From Demequina sp. (lineage in GTDB: Bacteria > Actinomycetota > Actinomycetes > Actinomycetales > Demequinaceae), in NCBI GenBank assembly GCA_024707205.1, contig JANQAD010000001.1, forward strand, positions 372,001-436,000: a DNA stretch of 64,000 nt. The letters are read 5' to 3'. The translations under genes were made by a program, and so were the position numbers. Positions 25,518 through 34,503 of the stretch are shown here, piece by piece (positions within the stretch are counted from its first letter, which is position 1; each line of letters starts with the position of its first letter). The notes under the pieces are model-generated. The model worked only from the letters and a program-made list of their open reading frames with translations. It made no database searches and was not told the origin of the DNA.

Positions 25518-26539
25518 CTAACCGCGCCGCTCGGCCCGTGCCACGATGCCGCGCTGCACCACGATGAACACGAGCAGCAGGAGGCCGACGATGATGCGCG
25601 TCCACGACTGTTCGGCTCCCATGAAATTGATCACGGTGTTGATGGTGCCGAACACGAAGACGCCGATCATGGAGCCGAGGACGTACCCCCTGCCGCCCGT
25701 GAGCACGGTGCCGCCAATGACCACGGCAGCAATAGCGTCGAGCTCCCAGCCGATGCCGATGCGCGGCTGCCCCGCGCCGTTGTAGGCCGCGAAGACGAGG
25801 CCGGCGAGACCTCCACACACGCCACTGATCACGTATACGGCCACCTTGACTCGCGCCACGCTGAGTCCCATCAGACGGGCCGACTGCTCGTTGCCGCCTA
25901 CCGCGTAGATGGTGCGTCCGAATCGCGTGAACTGCATGACGAAGGCGCCGATCGCGACGACGACGAGGGCGATGATCCCGGTCGGAGTGATGTACCACTG
26001 GCCAAGGTGGAACCTGGTCGACTGCAGCCACAAGACGGCCTCGTTCTCGACCTTGATGGAGTGAGTGCTCACGATGAATGCGAGCCCGCGGGCAAGGAAC
26101 AGCCCCGCGAGCGACGCTATGAACGGCTGCACGTCGAAGTACTGCACGAGAACGCCGATGAGCAGCCCGATCAGTGCGCCGCCACGAGTGTCAGCGGAAT
26201 GGCCACCGCCGCGGACATGCCGCCCGCAAGCATCTCGGACAGCCAAATGCACGTGAAGGCCATCACCGAGCCAACGGAGAGGTCGATGCCTCCCGTCACG
26301 ATGACGAACGTCATGCCCACTGCCAGGATCATCAGCGCCGCGTTGTCGAGCAGCAGCGACGAGATGTTGCTCGGCGACAGGAACCTCTCCCACTTCAATC
26401 GCGCCGCGACGAGGATCAGGATCAGGATCGCTACGGCCGCGAACGTCGGCATGAGCGAGGCGTGACGGCTCATGAACGTGTGGTACTTGGTTGCGAGTGA
26501 CGCTCGCTGCTGTGGCCGCGTCGCTTCGATCGTTGTCAT
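25518..26539 (-). CDS. Sugar ABC transporter permease (YjfF/RbsC type), frame broken near 26182
   Basis: An inner-membrane permease of the BPD_transp_2 family. Its N-terminal part includes LMPTFAAVAILILILVAAR, LDNAALMILAVGMTFVIV and TGGIDLSVGSVMAFT, the family signature. The frame then shifts; one extra G at 26182-26183 gives IPLTLVGGALIGLLIGVLVQ and continues through GRTIYAVGGNEQSARLMGL, SGVCGGLAGLVFAAYNGAG and VIGGTVLTGGRGYVLGSMIG, for 340 residues in all. The start overlaps the stop of the next permease upstream (ATGA). With that permease it should form the transmembrane heterodimer. Confidence 0.87.
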
Positions 26540-27574
26540 GCCGCGACCTCCACATCGCTAGAAACCCTGGCGGCCCCGCTCCCGCTGCGCAGCGACCGAG
26601 CCCAGCGGTGCAGGCTCGGCGACTGAATGAGCACCACGATGATCACCACGAGGGCGAAGAAGACGGGGCTTTGGTCGGACGAGATGCCCAGGAAGAGGAT
26701 CGTGGAGTCGAGGGTCTGGATGAACAGCACCCCGATCACGGTTCCCGCGATCGTGAACTTCCTCCCATGAGGGAGGTCCCTCCCAGGACCACCGCAAGGA
26801 TCGCGTAGAGCTCGATGAGCTGGCCGGAGTTGTTCGCGTCCGCCGCTGAGATGTTCGACGCATACAGGAGGCCGGCGATGCCGCCAGAACGCCGCTGACC
26901 ATGTAGGCGCCCCAGATGATCCCGCGGGAGCGCACGCCGGCGAGCCTGCTGGCCTCCGGGTTGATGCCGACGGCCTCGGTGAGGACCCCAAGCGCGCTGC
27001 GGCGCTCCACGAAGGCGACGATCGCCACCATGACCATCGCCAAGATGAATGCGAACGGCAGCAGCAGCATGTAGCCGTTCGCGATGAAGTCGAACGGCGT
27101 GGAGTTGATGGTGGTGATCCTGCCCTTTGTGATGAGCAGGGCGACACCGCGCCCGGCGAGCATGAGCACGAGCGTGGCGATGATCGGCTGTATCTTCACG
27201 ACCGCTACCAGGAGGCCGTTCCAGGTGCCGAGCACGAGCGAGACGAGCAGCGCGGAGACGACCGCGGTCGCGACAACGGCGGGATTGTTGGGGTCGCCGG
27301 ACTCGGCGATGATCTGCAGCGCCACGGCCCCCGACACGGCCATGATGGCCCCCACCGACAGATCGATGCCGCGCGTGGCGATGACGATGGTCATGCCGAG
27401 CGCCACCAGCATGAGCGGGGCGGACTGGCGAAGGATGTCGATCAGCGCGCCGTAGAGCTTCCCGTCCTGAACGGTGATGCGGATGAACCGCGGGCGAGCT
27501 ATCGCGTTGATCACGATGAGAGCGATGAGCGCGGTCGAGGGCCAGAAGAGCCGGTGCTTGATGATGTTCTTCAC
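26536..27574 (-). CDS. Sugar ABC transporter permease (YtfT/RbsC type), two frame breaks (26761, 26884)
   Basis: GTG start 27574 overlaps the ATPase stop (GTGA). The family signature ATRGIDLSVGAIMAVSGAVA is in the first half. The frame then shifts twice. One G near 26884 restores YMVSGVLAGIAGLLYASNIS; one G at 26761-26762 restores GGTSLMGGKFTIAGTVIG and the C-terminus to a TGA that overlaps the next permease. The repaired protein has 346 residues, normal for the family. Two single-base losses in one gene, next to another broken permease in the same operon, point to base-calling errors rather than decay. Confidence 0.85.
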
Positions 27575-29112
27575 GCTGCGGTTTCCTTGCCTTCGTTCGC
27601 GATGTAGTCAACGAGCCCGTCGAGATCCACCGCGCTGGAGTCGAGCTCTCCGATGCGCTTGCGGTCTCGCAGCACCACCACGCGCTGCGCGATGCGGAGC
27701 ACCTCTTCGAGTTCCGACGAGATGAAGATGACAGACAGACCGGCTTCAGACAACTCGGCGACCTTCCGCTGGATGTCCGCCTTGGCGCCCACGTCGATGC
27801 CCCGCGTGGGTTCGTCTAGGATCAGCAGCCGTGGTGCGGTAGCGAGCCAGCGCGCAAGCAAGAGCTTCTGCTGATTGCCGCCGGACAGGTTGCGGGCCAG
27901 GGCGCTCGGGTTTGCGGGACGCACGTCGAGCGACGTCATGTAGTCCGCGACGATCGCGTCCTGTTCCGCCTTGCGGATCTTGTGCAGCCACCCTTTCCGC
28001 GCCTGGATGCCGAGCACGATGTTCTCGGCCACGGTGAGGTCGCCGATGATTCCCTCGCCGCGGCGGTCTTCGGACGAGAAGGCGACGCTGTTGTCGATCG
28101 CGTGACGCGGGGACGTCAGCCGAACGGGCTTGCCGCTCAGCTCAATGTGCCCAGCGTCGGGCCTATCCGCCCCGTAGAGAAGCCGAACGAGCTCCGTGCG
28201 GCCGGAGCCGAGAAGACCCGCGATGCCCACAACTTCGCCCTGGAACACGTCGATGTCGGCGGGCTCGAGGAAGCCCCTCTTGCCGATGCCCGTGGCGCGC
28301 AGCACGGGCGCTGCCGCCCTGTCGATCTGACGGTCGGCCGCGGTCGCGATGGCGGAGAGGTCGTCGAGCTCACGCCCGATCATCTTGGTGACGAGCTGGT
28401 CTCGCGGCAGATTGCGGGCCACATACTCGCCAACGAGCTTGCCATTGCGCAGCACGGTGATGCGATCGGCGATCTCGTACACCTGGTCAAGGAAGTGGCT
28501 CACGAAGAGGATCGCGACGCCCTTTGCGCGCAGGTCCCTCACAACCTGGAACAGCGCGTCCACCTCGCCCCGGTCGAGGCTCGAGGTGGGCTCGTCGAGG
28601 ATGAGCACCTTCGCGTCGAGCACCATGGCCCGGCTGATGGCCACCAGCTGCTGAATGGCAATGGAGTGGCTCGACAGCAGCGACCTGGTATCGAGGCTGA
28701 GGCCCAGCCCTGCGAGGTGCTCGGCGGCGGCGGCGTGGGTTGCCGACCAGCTGATCCTGCCGCCGGACCGCGCCTCGTGCCCGAGCATGACGTTCTCGCC
28801 AACCGTGAGATTGGTGCAGAGGTTGACCTCCTGGTAAACCGTGGAGATCCCGGCCTCCTGAGCGTCGGCCGTGCTGTGAAACGTGCGCTCCTCGCCGCTC
28901 ACGACGATGGTGCCGCTGTCCGTTGCATACACGCCGGTGAGGGCCTTGATGAGGGTGGACTTGCCGGCGCCGTTCTCGCCCATGAGCGAGTGGACCTCGC
29001 CCGCGCGAAGCGTGAAGTCCACCGCGTCGAGCGCGAGCACGCCGGGGAATGCGATGGTGATGGCCTTCATCTCGACGATGGGACGGACGGCGGTGTCCTG
29101 GGGGTCTGTCAC
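27571..29112 (-). CDS. Sugar ABC transporter ATP-binding protein (two ABC domains, YtfR-like)
   Basis: 513 residues. The first domain has GENGAGKSTLIKALTGVY, AGISTVYQEVNLCTNLTVGE and AKVLILDEPTSSLDRGE. The second has GLLGSGRTELVRLLYG, LSGGNQQKLLLARWLA and LLILDEPTRGIDVGAKADI. The STVYQEVNL segment is characteristic of YtfR, the galactofuranose transporter ATPase of E. coli (recalled family knowledge). It follows the ytfQ-type gene after a 99-base gap with a hairpin and is coupled to the next permease by a GTGA overlap. Confidence 0.92.
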   Translation of the reverse strand: MTDPQDTAVRPIVEMKAITIAFPGVLALDAVDFTLRAGEVHSLMGENGAGKSTLIKALTGVYATDSGTIVVSGEERTFHSTADAQEAGISTVYQEVNLCTNLTVGENVMLGHEARSGGRISWSATHAAAAEHLAGLGLSLDTRSLLSSHSIAIQQLVAISRAMVLDAKVLILDEPTSSLDRGEVDALFQVVRDLRAKGVAILFVSHFLDQVYEIADRITVLRNGKLVGEYVARNLPRDQLVTKMIGRELDDLSAIATAADRQIDRAAAPVLRATGIGKRGFLEPADIDVFQGEVVGIAGLLGSGRTELVRLLYGADRPDAGHIELSGKPVRLTSPRHAIDNSVAFSSEDRRGEGIIGDLTVAENIVLGIQARKGWLHKIRKAEQDAIVADYMTSLDVRPANPSALARNLSGGNQQKLLLARWLATAPRLLILDEPTRGIDVGAKADIQRKVAELSEAGLSVIFISSELEEVLRIAQRVVVLRDRKRIGELDSSAVDLDGLVDYIANEGKETAA

Positions 29113-29151
29113 GAGGATTTCCTTCTTTGAGTGACTCTGTGCGAAGCACCG

Positions 29152-29175
29152 GGGGGTCGGCCGAAACCGACCCCC
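29152..29175 (-). terminator. Intercistronic hairpin after the sugar-binding protein gene
   Basis: Arms GGGGGTCGG (29152-29160) and CCGACCCCC (29167-29175) around CCGAAA. It lies between the binding-protein stop and the ATPase start within the operon. Such hairpins usually stabilise the upstream message or cause partial termination, giving more binding protein than transporter. Confidence 0.7.
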
Positions 29176-29211
29176 GGCTGTGTCGCTGGTGTACCTACTG
29201 TGGTGAGTTGC

Positions 29212-30216
29212 CTAGTAGGGACGTGCGTCCAGAATCTCCTGCGTGATGTCGTCCTGCGTGAAGCTGCCGTCCTTGCCGTAGCTGACCTTCTCCACGTCGG
29301 ATCCGGCGAGGACTCCCTTGACGAGCGCGGCTGCGGGCTCACCGAGGAGCGGGTTGCACTCGACGATGTAGTTGATCTTCTTGTCGAGCAGTGCCTGCAT
29401 GCCGTCGTGCACACCGTCGATCGAGATGATCTTGATGTCCGTGCCCGGCTTGCCGCCCGCTGCCTCGATCGCGTCGATCGCACCCAGCGCCATGTCGTCG
29501 TTGTGTGCGAAGACCAGGTCGATGCCGTCGAGCCCGTACTTCTGGATGAATCCCTCCATGACGGACTTGCCGCCATCGCGGGTGAAGTCACCGGTCTGAG
29601 AGTCGATCTTCTGGATCTGGGTGCCGACGATGGCCGCGTCGAAGCCCTCGGCGCGGTCGTTGGCCGGCGCCGAACCGGTGGTGCCCTCGAGCACAACCAT
29701 CTTGGTGGGCGTGCTGCCGTACTCCTTGGCGGCGAATTCGCCCGCGGTGGTGCCCTCCTGCTTGAAGTCGTCACCGACCCATGCCGCCCAGAGGTCCTGG
29801 GATGCGGACACGGTGCGGTCCTCGAGGATGACGGGGATGTTGGCGTCCTTGGCCTCCTGGAGGACGTCGTCCCAGCCGTCAGAAACGATGGGCGCGATCA
29901 CGATCGCGTCCACGCCCTGGTTGATGAAGCTGCGGACCGCAGTGATCTGTGCGGCGGTGTCGTTGTCTGCCGCGTTGAAGATGAGGTCGAAGCCGTTCTC
30001 CTTGGAGAACGCGGCCTTCATCGAGTCGGTGTTGGCGCTGCGCCAGCCGCTCTCGGAGCCGGTCTGGGCAAAGCCGACGGTGATCAGATCGCCGCCGCCG
30101 TTTCCCCCGGCGTTGGCGGTGTTGCCACTGGTTGGATCGTCCCCCGACGAGCAACCAGCGATCGTGAGAGCCGTGGCTCCCACAAGCGCGAGTGTTGCGA
30201 ACATGCGCTTCTTCAT
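29212..30216 (-). CDS. ytfQ: Sugar ABC transporter substrate-binding lipoprotein, YtfQ-like
   Basis: 334 residues from ATG 30216, with AAGGAGG upstream. The signal peptide MKKRMFATLALVGATALTIA is followed by the lipobox AGC and a Ser/Asn/Gly linker. The binding core shows VGFAQTGSESGWRSANT, AVRSFINQGVDAIVIAP, DGWDDVLQEAKDANIPVIL, TGDFTRDGGKSVMEGFIQ and AHNDDMALGAIDAIEAAG. These match the galactofuranose-binding protein YtfQ of E. coli closely as I recall it (GSESGWR, DFTR and AHNDDM blocks). Ligand is therefore probably a furanose sugar or short furanoside, by inference. It is the first gene of the operon, behind two LacI-type operators. Confidence 0.88.
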   Translation of the reverse strand: MKKRMFATLALVGATALTIAGCSSGDDPTSGNTANAGGNGGGDLITVGFAQTGSESGWRSANTDSMKAAFSKENGFDLIFNAADNDTAAQITAVRSFINQGVDAIVIAPIVSDGWDDVLQEAKDANIPVILEDRTVSASQDLWAAWVGDDFKQEGTTAGEFAAKEYGSTPTKMVVLEGTTGSAPANDRAEGFDAAIVGTQIQKIDSQTGDFTRDGGKSVMEGFIQKYGLDGIDLVFAHNDDMALGAIDAIEAAGGKPGTDIKIISIDGVHDGMQALLDKKINYIVECNPLLGEPAAALVKGVLAGSDVEKVSYGKDGSFTQDDITQEILDARPY

Positions 30217-30300
30217 TCCCAAAACCTCCTTGTTTTGGTTTGGGCCTAGCGGCCACTCGGGTGCGGTTCCCTCCGGACCACCGAGTGGCCCGTACCCGAA

Positions 30301-30325
30301 TATTAGCCCTAACATTTAGCGCTAA
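30301..30325. promoter_or_regulatory. Two adjacent LacI-type operators overlapping the ytfQ promoter
   Basis: TTAGCGCTAA (30316-30325) is a perfect palindrome, and 30301-30314 carries the variant TATTAGCCCTAACA with the same TTAG-N2-CTAA core. Both lie 85-110 bases upstream of ytfQ. Reading on the minus strand, a possible -10 box TAATAT (30300-30305) overlaps the second site. TTAGCGCTAA-type palindromes are common LacI-family operators, and the operon itself encodes a LacI protein. Confidence 0.7.
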
Positions 30326-30508
30326 CACAACTGGAGAATGGTCACGGTTTTGTAACGTTCCCCGTACATATTCACGCGGAGCCCAAGATCGAATCGTTAC
30401 GTTCAGAGCCTTTCCGTTATCGCTCACAATCCACGCTCACATCGACCCGGGAACAGACCAGGAGCGATGATGGTTTGAGAGAGGCGCCGGCCGCGAGAGG
30501 ATGCCTCC

Positions 30509-31606
30509 ATGACCACCGCCCTGTTCTCCCCACTGACCATCAGGGACGTCACGTTCCGCAATCGCCTGTGGGTTAGCCCCATGTGCCAGTACTCGTGCGA
30601 GGACCAAGACGGCGTCCCCACCGACTGGCACTTGGTGCACCTCGGCTCGTTTGCGCGCGGCGGGGCCGGGCTCGTCGTGGCCGAGGCGAGCGGCGTGACG
30701 CCTGAGGGTCGCATCTCCCCGTGGTGCACCGGAATCTGGAGCGACGAGCAGGTCGCGGCCTGGTCGCGCATCACGCGCTTCATTCACGGCCAGGGCGCTA
30801 AGGCCGCAATCCAGCTGGCCCACGCCGGCCGCAAGGGATCCACGTACCGCGATTGGAGCGGCAAGGGCTCGGTTCCCCTGCCCGACGGCGGGTGGACCAC
30901 GGTGGCGCCGTCACCTGTGGCGTTCCCCGGCTACGAGGCCCCACGAGAGTTGACGCCCGACGAGATCCGCGCGCTTCCGGCCGCGTGGGCGGCGGCGGCA
31001 CGTCGAGCGCTCGACGCCGGCTTTGACGTCGTCGAGGTGCACGCTGCCCACGGGTACCTCATCCACCAGTTCCTCTCTCCACTGAGCAACGCTCGCACCG
31101 ACGAATACGGCGGCCCGCTCGAGAACCGCGCGCGCCTCCTGCTCGAGGTGGTGCGCGCCGTGCGCGCCGAGGTCGGCGAGGGCGTGCCGGTGTTCTTGAG
31201 GCTGTCAGCGACCGACTGGTCGGAGCCGGACGGCTGGACCATCGAGGACACCGTCGCGGTATCCGAATGGGCGCACGCGGCGGGGGCCGACCTTGTCGAC
31301 GTCTCCTCCGGAGGGCTCGTCGCCGGCGTCCACATCCCCACCGGACCCAGTTACCAGGTCGCCTTTGCGCACGCCGTTCGCACCGGGGCGCACATCCCGA
31401 CGGGCGCCGTAGGGCAGATCGTCGGCGCGCACCAGGCGGAGCAGATCGTCGCGTCTGGCGACGCCGATGCGGTCTTCGTGGGTCGCGAGTTCCTCCGCGA
31501 CCCCCACCTGCCGCTGCGCGTGGCCCACGAGCTCGGCGAGCGCCTCGACTATTGGCCCCCGCAGTACCTGCGGGGAGACTTCGCCGCGCGACCAGACGTG
31601 GACTAG
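30509..31606 (+). CDS. NADH:flavin oxidoreductase / Old Yellow Enzyme, YqjM (NamA) class
   Basis: 365 residues, an FMN-dependent TIM barrel. N-terminal PLTIRDVTFRNRLWVSPMCQ includes the Cys of the YqjM class that tunes FMN. IQLAHAGRKGSTY, VEVHAAHGYLIHQFLSPLSN with the substrate-binding HxxH pair, and YGGPLENRARLLLEVV follow. The C-terminal FMN-phosphate site is DADAVFVGREFLRDPHLPL. The enzyme reduces activated C=C bonds with NADPH and is usually a detoxification or redox-stress enzyme. The stop is 11 bases from that of the convergent ABC permease, with no hairpin. Confidence 0.93.
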   Translation: MTTALFSPLTIRDVTFRNRLWVSPMCQYSCEDQDGVPTDWHLVHLGSFARGGAGLVVAEASGVTPEGRISPWCTGIWSDEQVAAWSRITRFIHGQGAKAAIQLAHAGRKGSTYRDWSGKGSVPLPDGGWTTVAPSPVAFPGYEAPRELTPDEIRALPAAWAAAARRALDAGFDVVEVHAAHGYLIHQFLSPLSNARTDEYGGPLENRARLLLEVVRAVRAEVGEGVPVFLRLSATDWSEPDGWTIEDTVAVSEWAHAAGADLVDVSSGGLVAGVHIPTGPSYQVAFAHAVRTGAHIPTGAVGQIVGAHQAEQIVASGDADAVFVGREFLRDPHLPLRVAHELGERLDYWPPQYLRGDFAARPDVD

Positions 31607-31616
31607 CGGCAATCCC

Positions 31617-32366
31617 CTACCCCTTCGGCGTCGCCCGCCGCAGGATGAGGAACCCAGCGACGGCCGCCACGGCGGTGATCGGGAGGGTCATTGCAGCGAG
31701 CTCAAGCGGGCTGCGGTCGGCGAAGAAGCTGATGATCTCGCCCGAGACGCGCGCAGCCACCAGCAGGTAGACCACGGCAACGGCCAGTACGGCGAGGATT
31801 CCGAAGAAGACAATCACGCCCGTCGCGGCCCAGCGCACGAACATCGCGCCCGCGGCGGCGCCGACGAACGTCAGAAGCAGCAGCGCGAGCGAGTACATCG
31901 CGGCCAGCTCCCACACGGGAAGCGTCTGCAGGAAGCCAGGCGCAAAGAAGTGTCCGTCCACGCCCCACCCATCGGTGAGCCGCTCAAGGCCCGCCATCGC
32001 GGCGATCCCCACGCCGAACCCCAGTGCGAGGCACACGAAGACGATCGCGGTGCCCGCGTAGTAGTCCTTGCGGGTTGAACCCAGACCAACGGTGAAGCTG
32101 AACGTCTGGTTCATGGCCTGCACCGCCACCACCACCAGGTAGAACATGACCCAGGTGACGCCGCCGTTGTAGTCGAAGGCGTGCGGGTCGAGGGGGTGGC
32201 CGTCCGCAGCGAAGATGACGATGCGCCAGATCGAGTAGTTGAGCGCGAACACCCCGAGCGTGATGATCGCGGGCGTATAGATGAGCGCCCACGGGTTGGC
32301 GAGATGCACGCGCGCGGTGGTGCCGATCCGGCGCGTGATGGGGGGCGCCACGGAGATGGCGGTCAT
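31617..32366 (-). CDS. ABC transporter permease-like membrane protein, third gene of a YtrA-type operon
   Basis: 249 residues with six hydrophobic segments (for example [80 protein letters not shown]). The length and layout suit the membrane subunit of a small type-2 ABC exporter. The start overlaps the ATPase stop by 4 bases (ATGA). No substrate can be named; YtrA-regulated systems are often induced by cell-wall antibiotics or peptides. Confidence 0.75.
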   Translation of the reverse strand: MTAISVAPPITRRIGTTARVHLANPWALIYTPAIITLGVFALNYSIWRIVIFAADGHPLDPHAFDYNGGVTWVMFYLVVVAVQAMNQTFSFTVGLGSTRKDYYAGTAIVFVCLALGFGVGIAAMAGLERLTDGWGVDGHFFAPGFLQTLPVWELAAMYSLALLLLTFVGAAAGAMFVRWAATGVIVFFGILAVLAVAVVYLLVAARVSGEIISFFADRSPLELAAMTLPITAVAAVAGFLILRRATPKG

Positions 32367-33244
32367 GAGGAAACCTCCTGGGAGTTGCGGGTGCGGCTCA
32401 CGATGAGCTGCTGAAGAGAAACGGGAGCCAATTCCAAGCCGGCGGCAACAGCGTCGGCCCTGTCAGCGTCGGACAGACCGGTGAGCGTCACCGAGGAAAT
32501 GCCGCCAACCGAGTCCCAGCCCAAGGTGTCCCTGCCGGCCACGAACCGCTCAACGGCGGCGTGCCCGCCCACGAGCGTGACCGCGGTGCCGCGCAGGTCG
32601 TCGGCGTCGGCGTCGATGATGACGCGGCCGCCGTCGACGACCACCACGTGGTTGAGCAGGTGCGACGCCTCGTCGATGAGGTGCGTGGACAGGATGATGG
32701 TGCGCGGGTTGGCGCTGTAGTCCGCGAGCAGGTGGTCGTAGAACAGCTGGCGCGCCACCGCGTCGAGGCCGGCGTAGGGCTCATCGAAGAGCGTGATCTC
32801 GGCGCGAGCGGCGAGGCCGACGATCACGCCAACCGCGGAGCGCTGTCCACGCGACATCTTCTTCATGCGGCGGTCAAGGGGCACCCGGAACTCGGCGACG
32901 AGGCGCGCCGCATACTCCGCGTCCCAGTTGGCGAACAGGTGGCTCGCCGCCCTGAGCACGTGCTTGCCGCGGAACGAGTCCGGGTACACCTGCGACTCGC
33001 GCACAAAGCACACGCGGGACAGCACGGCGGCGTTCTCCACGGGATCCTCGGCGAAGACCCGCACCTGACCTGCGCTCGCGAACTCCTGGCCGGTGACGAG
33101 CCGCATGAGCGTGGTCTTGCCGGCGCCGTTGCGGCCAAGCAGGCCGCAGATCGAGTCCTCCTCGACGCGGAAGTTCACGTCCTCCACCGCGGCGACCTTT
33201 CCATAGTGCCGCGAGACTCCCTGTACTTCGATGACGGCCGTCAT
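32363..33244 (-). CDS. ABC transporter ATP-binding protein
   Basis: 293 residues. Walker A GRNGAGKTTLMRLVTGQE (about residues 37-54), a signature-like MKKMSRGQRSAVGVIVGLA, Walker B ITLFDEPYAGLDAV and the switch region TIILSTHLIDEAS. The C-terminal 80 residues are an extra domain common in exporter ATPases. Genes upstream (GntR) and downstream (permease) overlap by ATGA, forming a tight three-gene operon. Confidence 0.9.
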   Translation of the reverse strand: MTAVIEVQGVSRHYGKVAAVEDVNFRVEEDSICGLLGRNGAGKTTLMRLVTGQEFASAGQVRVFAEDPVENAAVLSRVCFVRESQVYPDSFRGKHVLRAASHLFANWDAEYAARLVAEFRVPLDRRMKKMSRGQRSAVGVIVGLAARAEITLFDEPYAGLDAVARQLFYDHLLADYSANPRTIILSTHLIDEASHLLNHVVVVDGGRVIIDADADDLRGTAVTLVGGHAAVERFVAGRDTLGWDSVGGISSVTLTGLSDADRADAVAAGLELAPVSLQQLIVSRTRNSQEVSS

Positions 33245-33597
33245 GCGCCCGCCTCCCTTCCGATCATCTGTGAGAGCTGCTCGGGCGTGATGCCGAGGGC
33301 TCGCGCCTGCGCCACGAGTGGGCGCACGTACGTGTCCTGAAAGCCTTCTGTCCTTGCGGCTACGAGCCGTTGCCGCGCCCCCTCCGCGACGAACATCCCG
33401 ATCCCCCGTCGCTTGTAGAGAATCCCCGCGTCTACCAGCAGGTTCACGCCCTTCAGGGCCGTGGCGGGGTTGATCCGGTGGAACGCGGCGAGGTCGTTGA
33501 TTGACGGCACCTGCGTCTCCTCGCGCATCGAGCCGTCGATGATCTGCGACTCGAGTTGCTCGGCGATCTGCTGGAAGATCGGCCGTCCGTCGTCCAC
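33241..33597 (-). CDS. GntR-family transcriptional regulator, YtrA subfamily
   Basis: 118 residues, the short YtrA type with a winged HTH and a brief dimerisation helix pair but no large effector domain. Motifs: RPIFQQIAEQLESQIIDGSM, PSINDLAAFHRINPATALKG and GILYKRRGIGMFVAEGARQR. It should repress the operon it heads by binding the inverted repeat 22 bases upstream of its start and be released under envelope stress. Confidence 0.9.
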   Translation of the reverse strand: MDDGRPIFQQIAEQLESQIIDGSMREETQVPSINDLAAFHRINPATALKGVNLLVDAGILYKRRGIGMFVAEGARQRLVAARTEGFQDTYVRPLVAQARALGITPEQLSQMIGREAGA

Positions 33598-33618
33598 TGG
33601 CTGCTCCTGGCTCGTTGG

Positions 33619-33638
33619 TTAATTACTTCAGTAACTAA
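33619..33638. promoter_or_regulatory. Inverted repeat TTAATTACT-TC-AGTAACTAA, GntR/YtrA operator
   Basis: 9-bp arms with one mismatch around a 2-bp spacer, 22 bases upstream of the gntR start. It is strikingly AT-rich for this genome and matches the long inverted repeats reported for YtrA-type regulators. It also covers the region between the operon and orn. Confidence 0.65.
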
Positions 33639-33690
33639 CTAACCACGCTGCCCGACGCTGTGTCAAGTGCTCTCGCACTACAGTTGGGCT

Positions 33691-34290
33691 ATGTCTGAGA
33701 CGGCCCTTGTATGGATTGATTGCGAGATGACCGGCCTCGATACCTCGAAGGATGCGCTCATTGAGGTCGCATGCCTCGTCACGGACGCCGAGCTCAACGT
33801 GTTGGGCGAAGGAGTCTCCGTCGTGATCAGGCCGTCTGCCGAGGCGATCGACGGCATGGGCGACTTTGTGCGGAACATGCACACGTCGTCGGGCCTTATC
33901 GAGGATCTCGCCGCCGGACTCACGATGGAGGAAGCCCAGGCGCTGGTGCTCGACTACGTGCGCACCCACGTGCCCGTTGCTGGCAAGGCGCCGCTCGCCG
34001 GCAACACGGTGGGGATGGACAAGGCGTTTCTCGAGCGCGACATGCCGGAACTCATCGGCCACCTTCACTACCGCGTGGTCGACGTGAGCTCCATCAAGGA
34101 GCTCGTGCGCCGCTGGTATCCGCGCGTGTTCTTCCAGTCCCCGGCGAAGACCGGCGGGCACAGGGCGCTCGGCGACATCAAGGACTCCATCCGCGAGCTT
34201 CGCTACTACCGCGAGACCGTCCTGGTGCCGCTTCCTGGACCGGATAGCGACGCGGCGAAGGTTGCCGCGACCCGCGTCAACGAGGGTTAG
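33691..34290 (+). CDS. orn: Oligoribonuclease
   Basis: 199 residues. A DEDDh 3'-5' exonuclease with WIDCEMTGLD (first Asp/Glu pair), GNTVGMDKAFLERDMPELIG, YRVVDVSSIKELVRRWYP and the catalytic His/Asp in GGHRALGDIKDSIREL. It degrades 2- to 5-mer RNA and linear di-GMP in the cytosol and is essential in many bacteria. ATG 33691 (MSETALVW) is chosen over an upstream in-frame ATG because it matches the family start. tRNA-His follows on the same strand. Confidence 0.95.
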   Translation: MSETALVWIDCEMTGLDTSKDALIEVACLVTDAELNVLGEGVSVVIRPSAEAIDGMGDFVRNMHTSSGLIEDLAAGLTMEEAQALVLDYVRTHVPVAGKAPLAGNTVGMDKAFLERDMPELIGHLHYRVVDVSSIKELVRRWYPRVFFQSPAKTGGHRALGDIKDSIRELRYYRETVLVPLPGPDSDAAKVAATRVNEG

Positions 34291-34344
34291 GGAGCCGACG
34301 CCGGGGCACGGTACACTTTTCGCTGGCCCTCTCGCGGGGCCGAT

Positions 34345-34418
34345 GGTGGGTGTAGCTCAGCTGGTAGAGCGCCGCGTTGTGGTCGCGGATGTCGCGGGTT
34401 CAAGTCCCGTCACTCACC
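34345..34418 (+). tRNA. tRNA-His (GTG)
   Basis: The acceptor GTGGGTG pairs with CACTCAC. An extra 5' G (34345) faces C73, the hallmark of tRNA-His. D arm GTAGCTCAGCTGGTAGAGC, anticodon loop with GTG, T arm GCGGGTTCAAGTCCCGT. CCA is not encoded. A strong hairpin follows at 34458. Confidence 0.95.
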
Positions 34419-34457
34419 CTTAGCGGGATGGAGGCGCGCAGCGCCGATCACCCGAAG

Positions 34458-34491
34458 AGAAGGACCCCAAGGATCTCCTTGGGGTCCTTCT
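34458..34491. terminator. Bidirectional intrinsic terminator
   Basis: 16-bp perfect inverted repeat (arm AGAAGGACCCCAAGGA) with a 2-base centre, between tRNA-His (+) and the GlsB-like gene (-). The minus-strand continuation has no clear U-run, but stem strength and position support termination from both sides. Confidence 0.85.
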
Positions 34492-34503
34492 GCATCTGGG
34501 CGG

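Noticed and set aside
30301-30325. Simple -10/-35 explanation of the TTAGCGCTAA region
   Set aside because: A -10-like TAATAT overlaps it, but the perfect palindrome and its second copy match LacI operators better than promoter hexamers alone.
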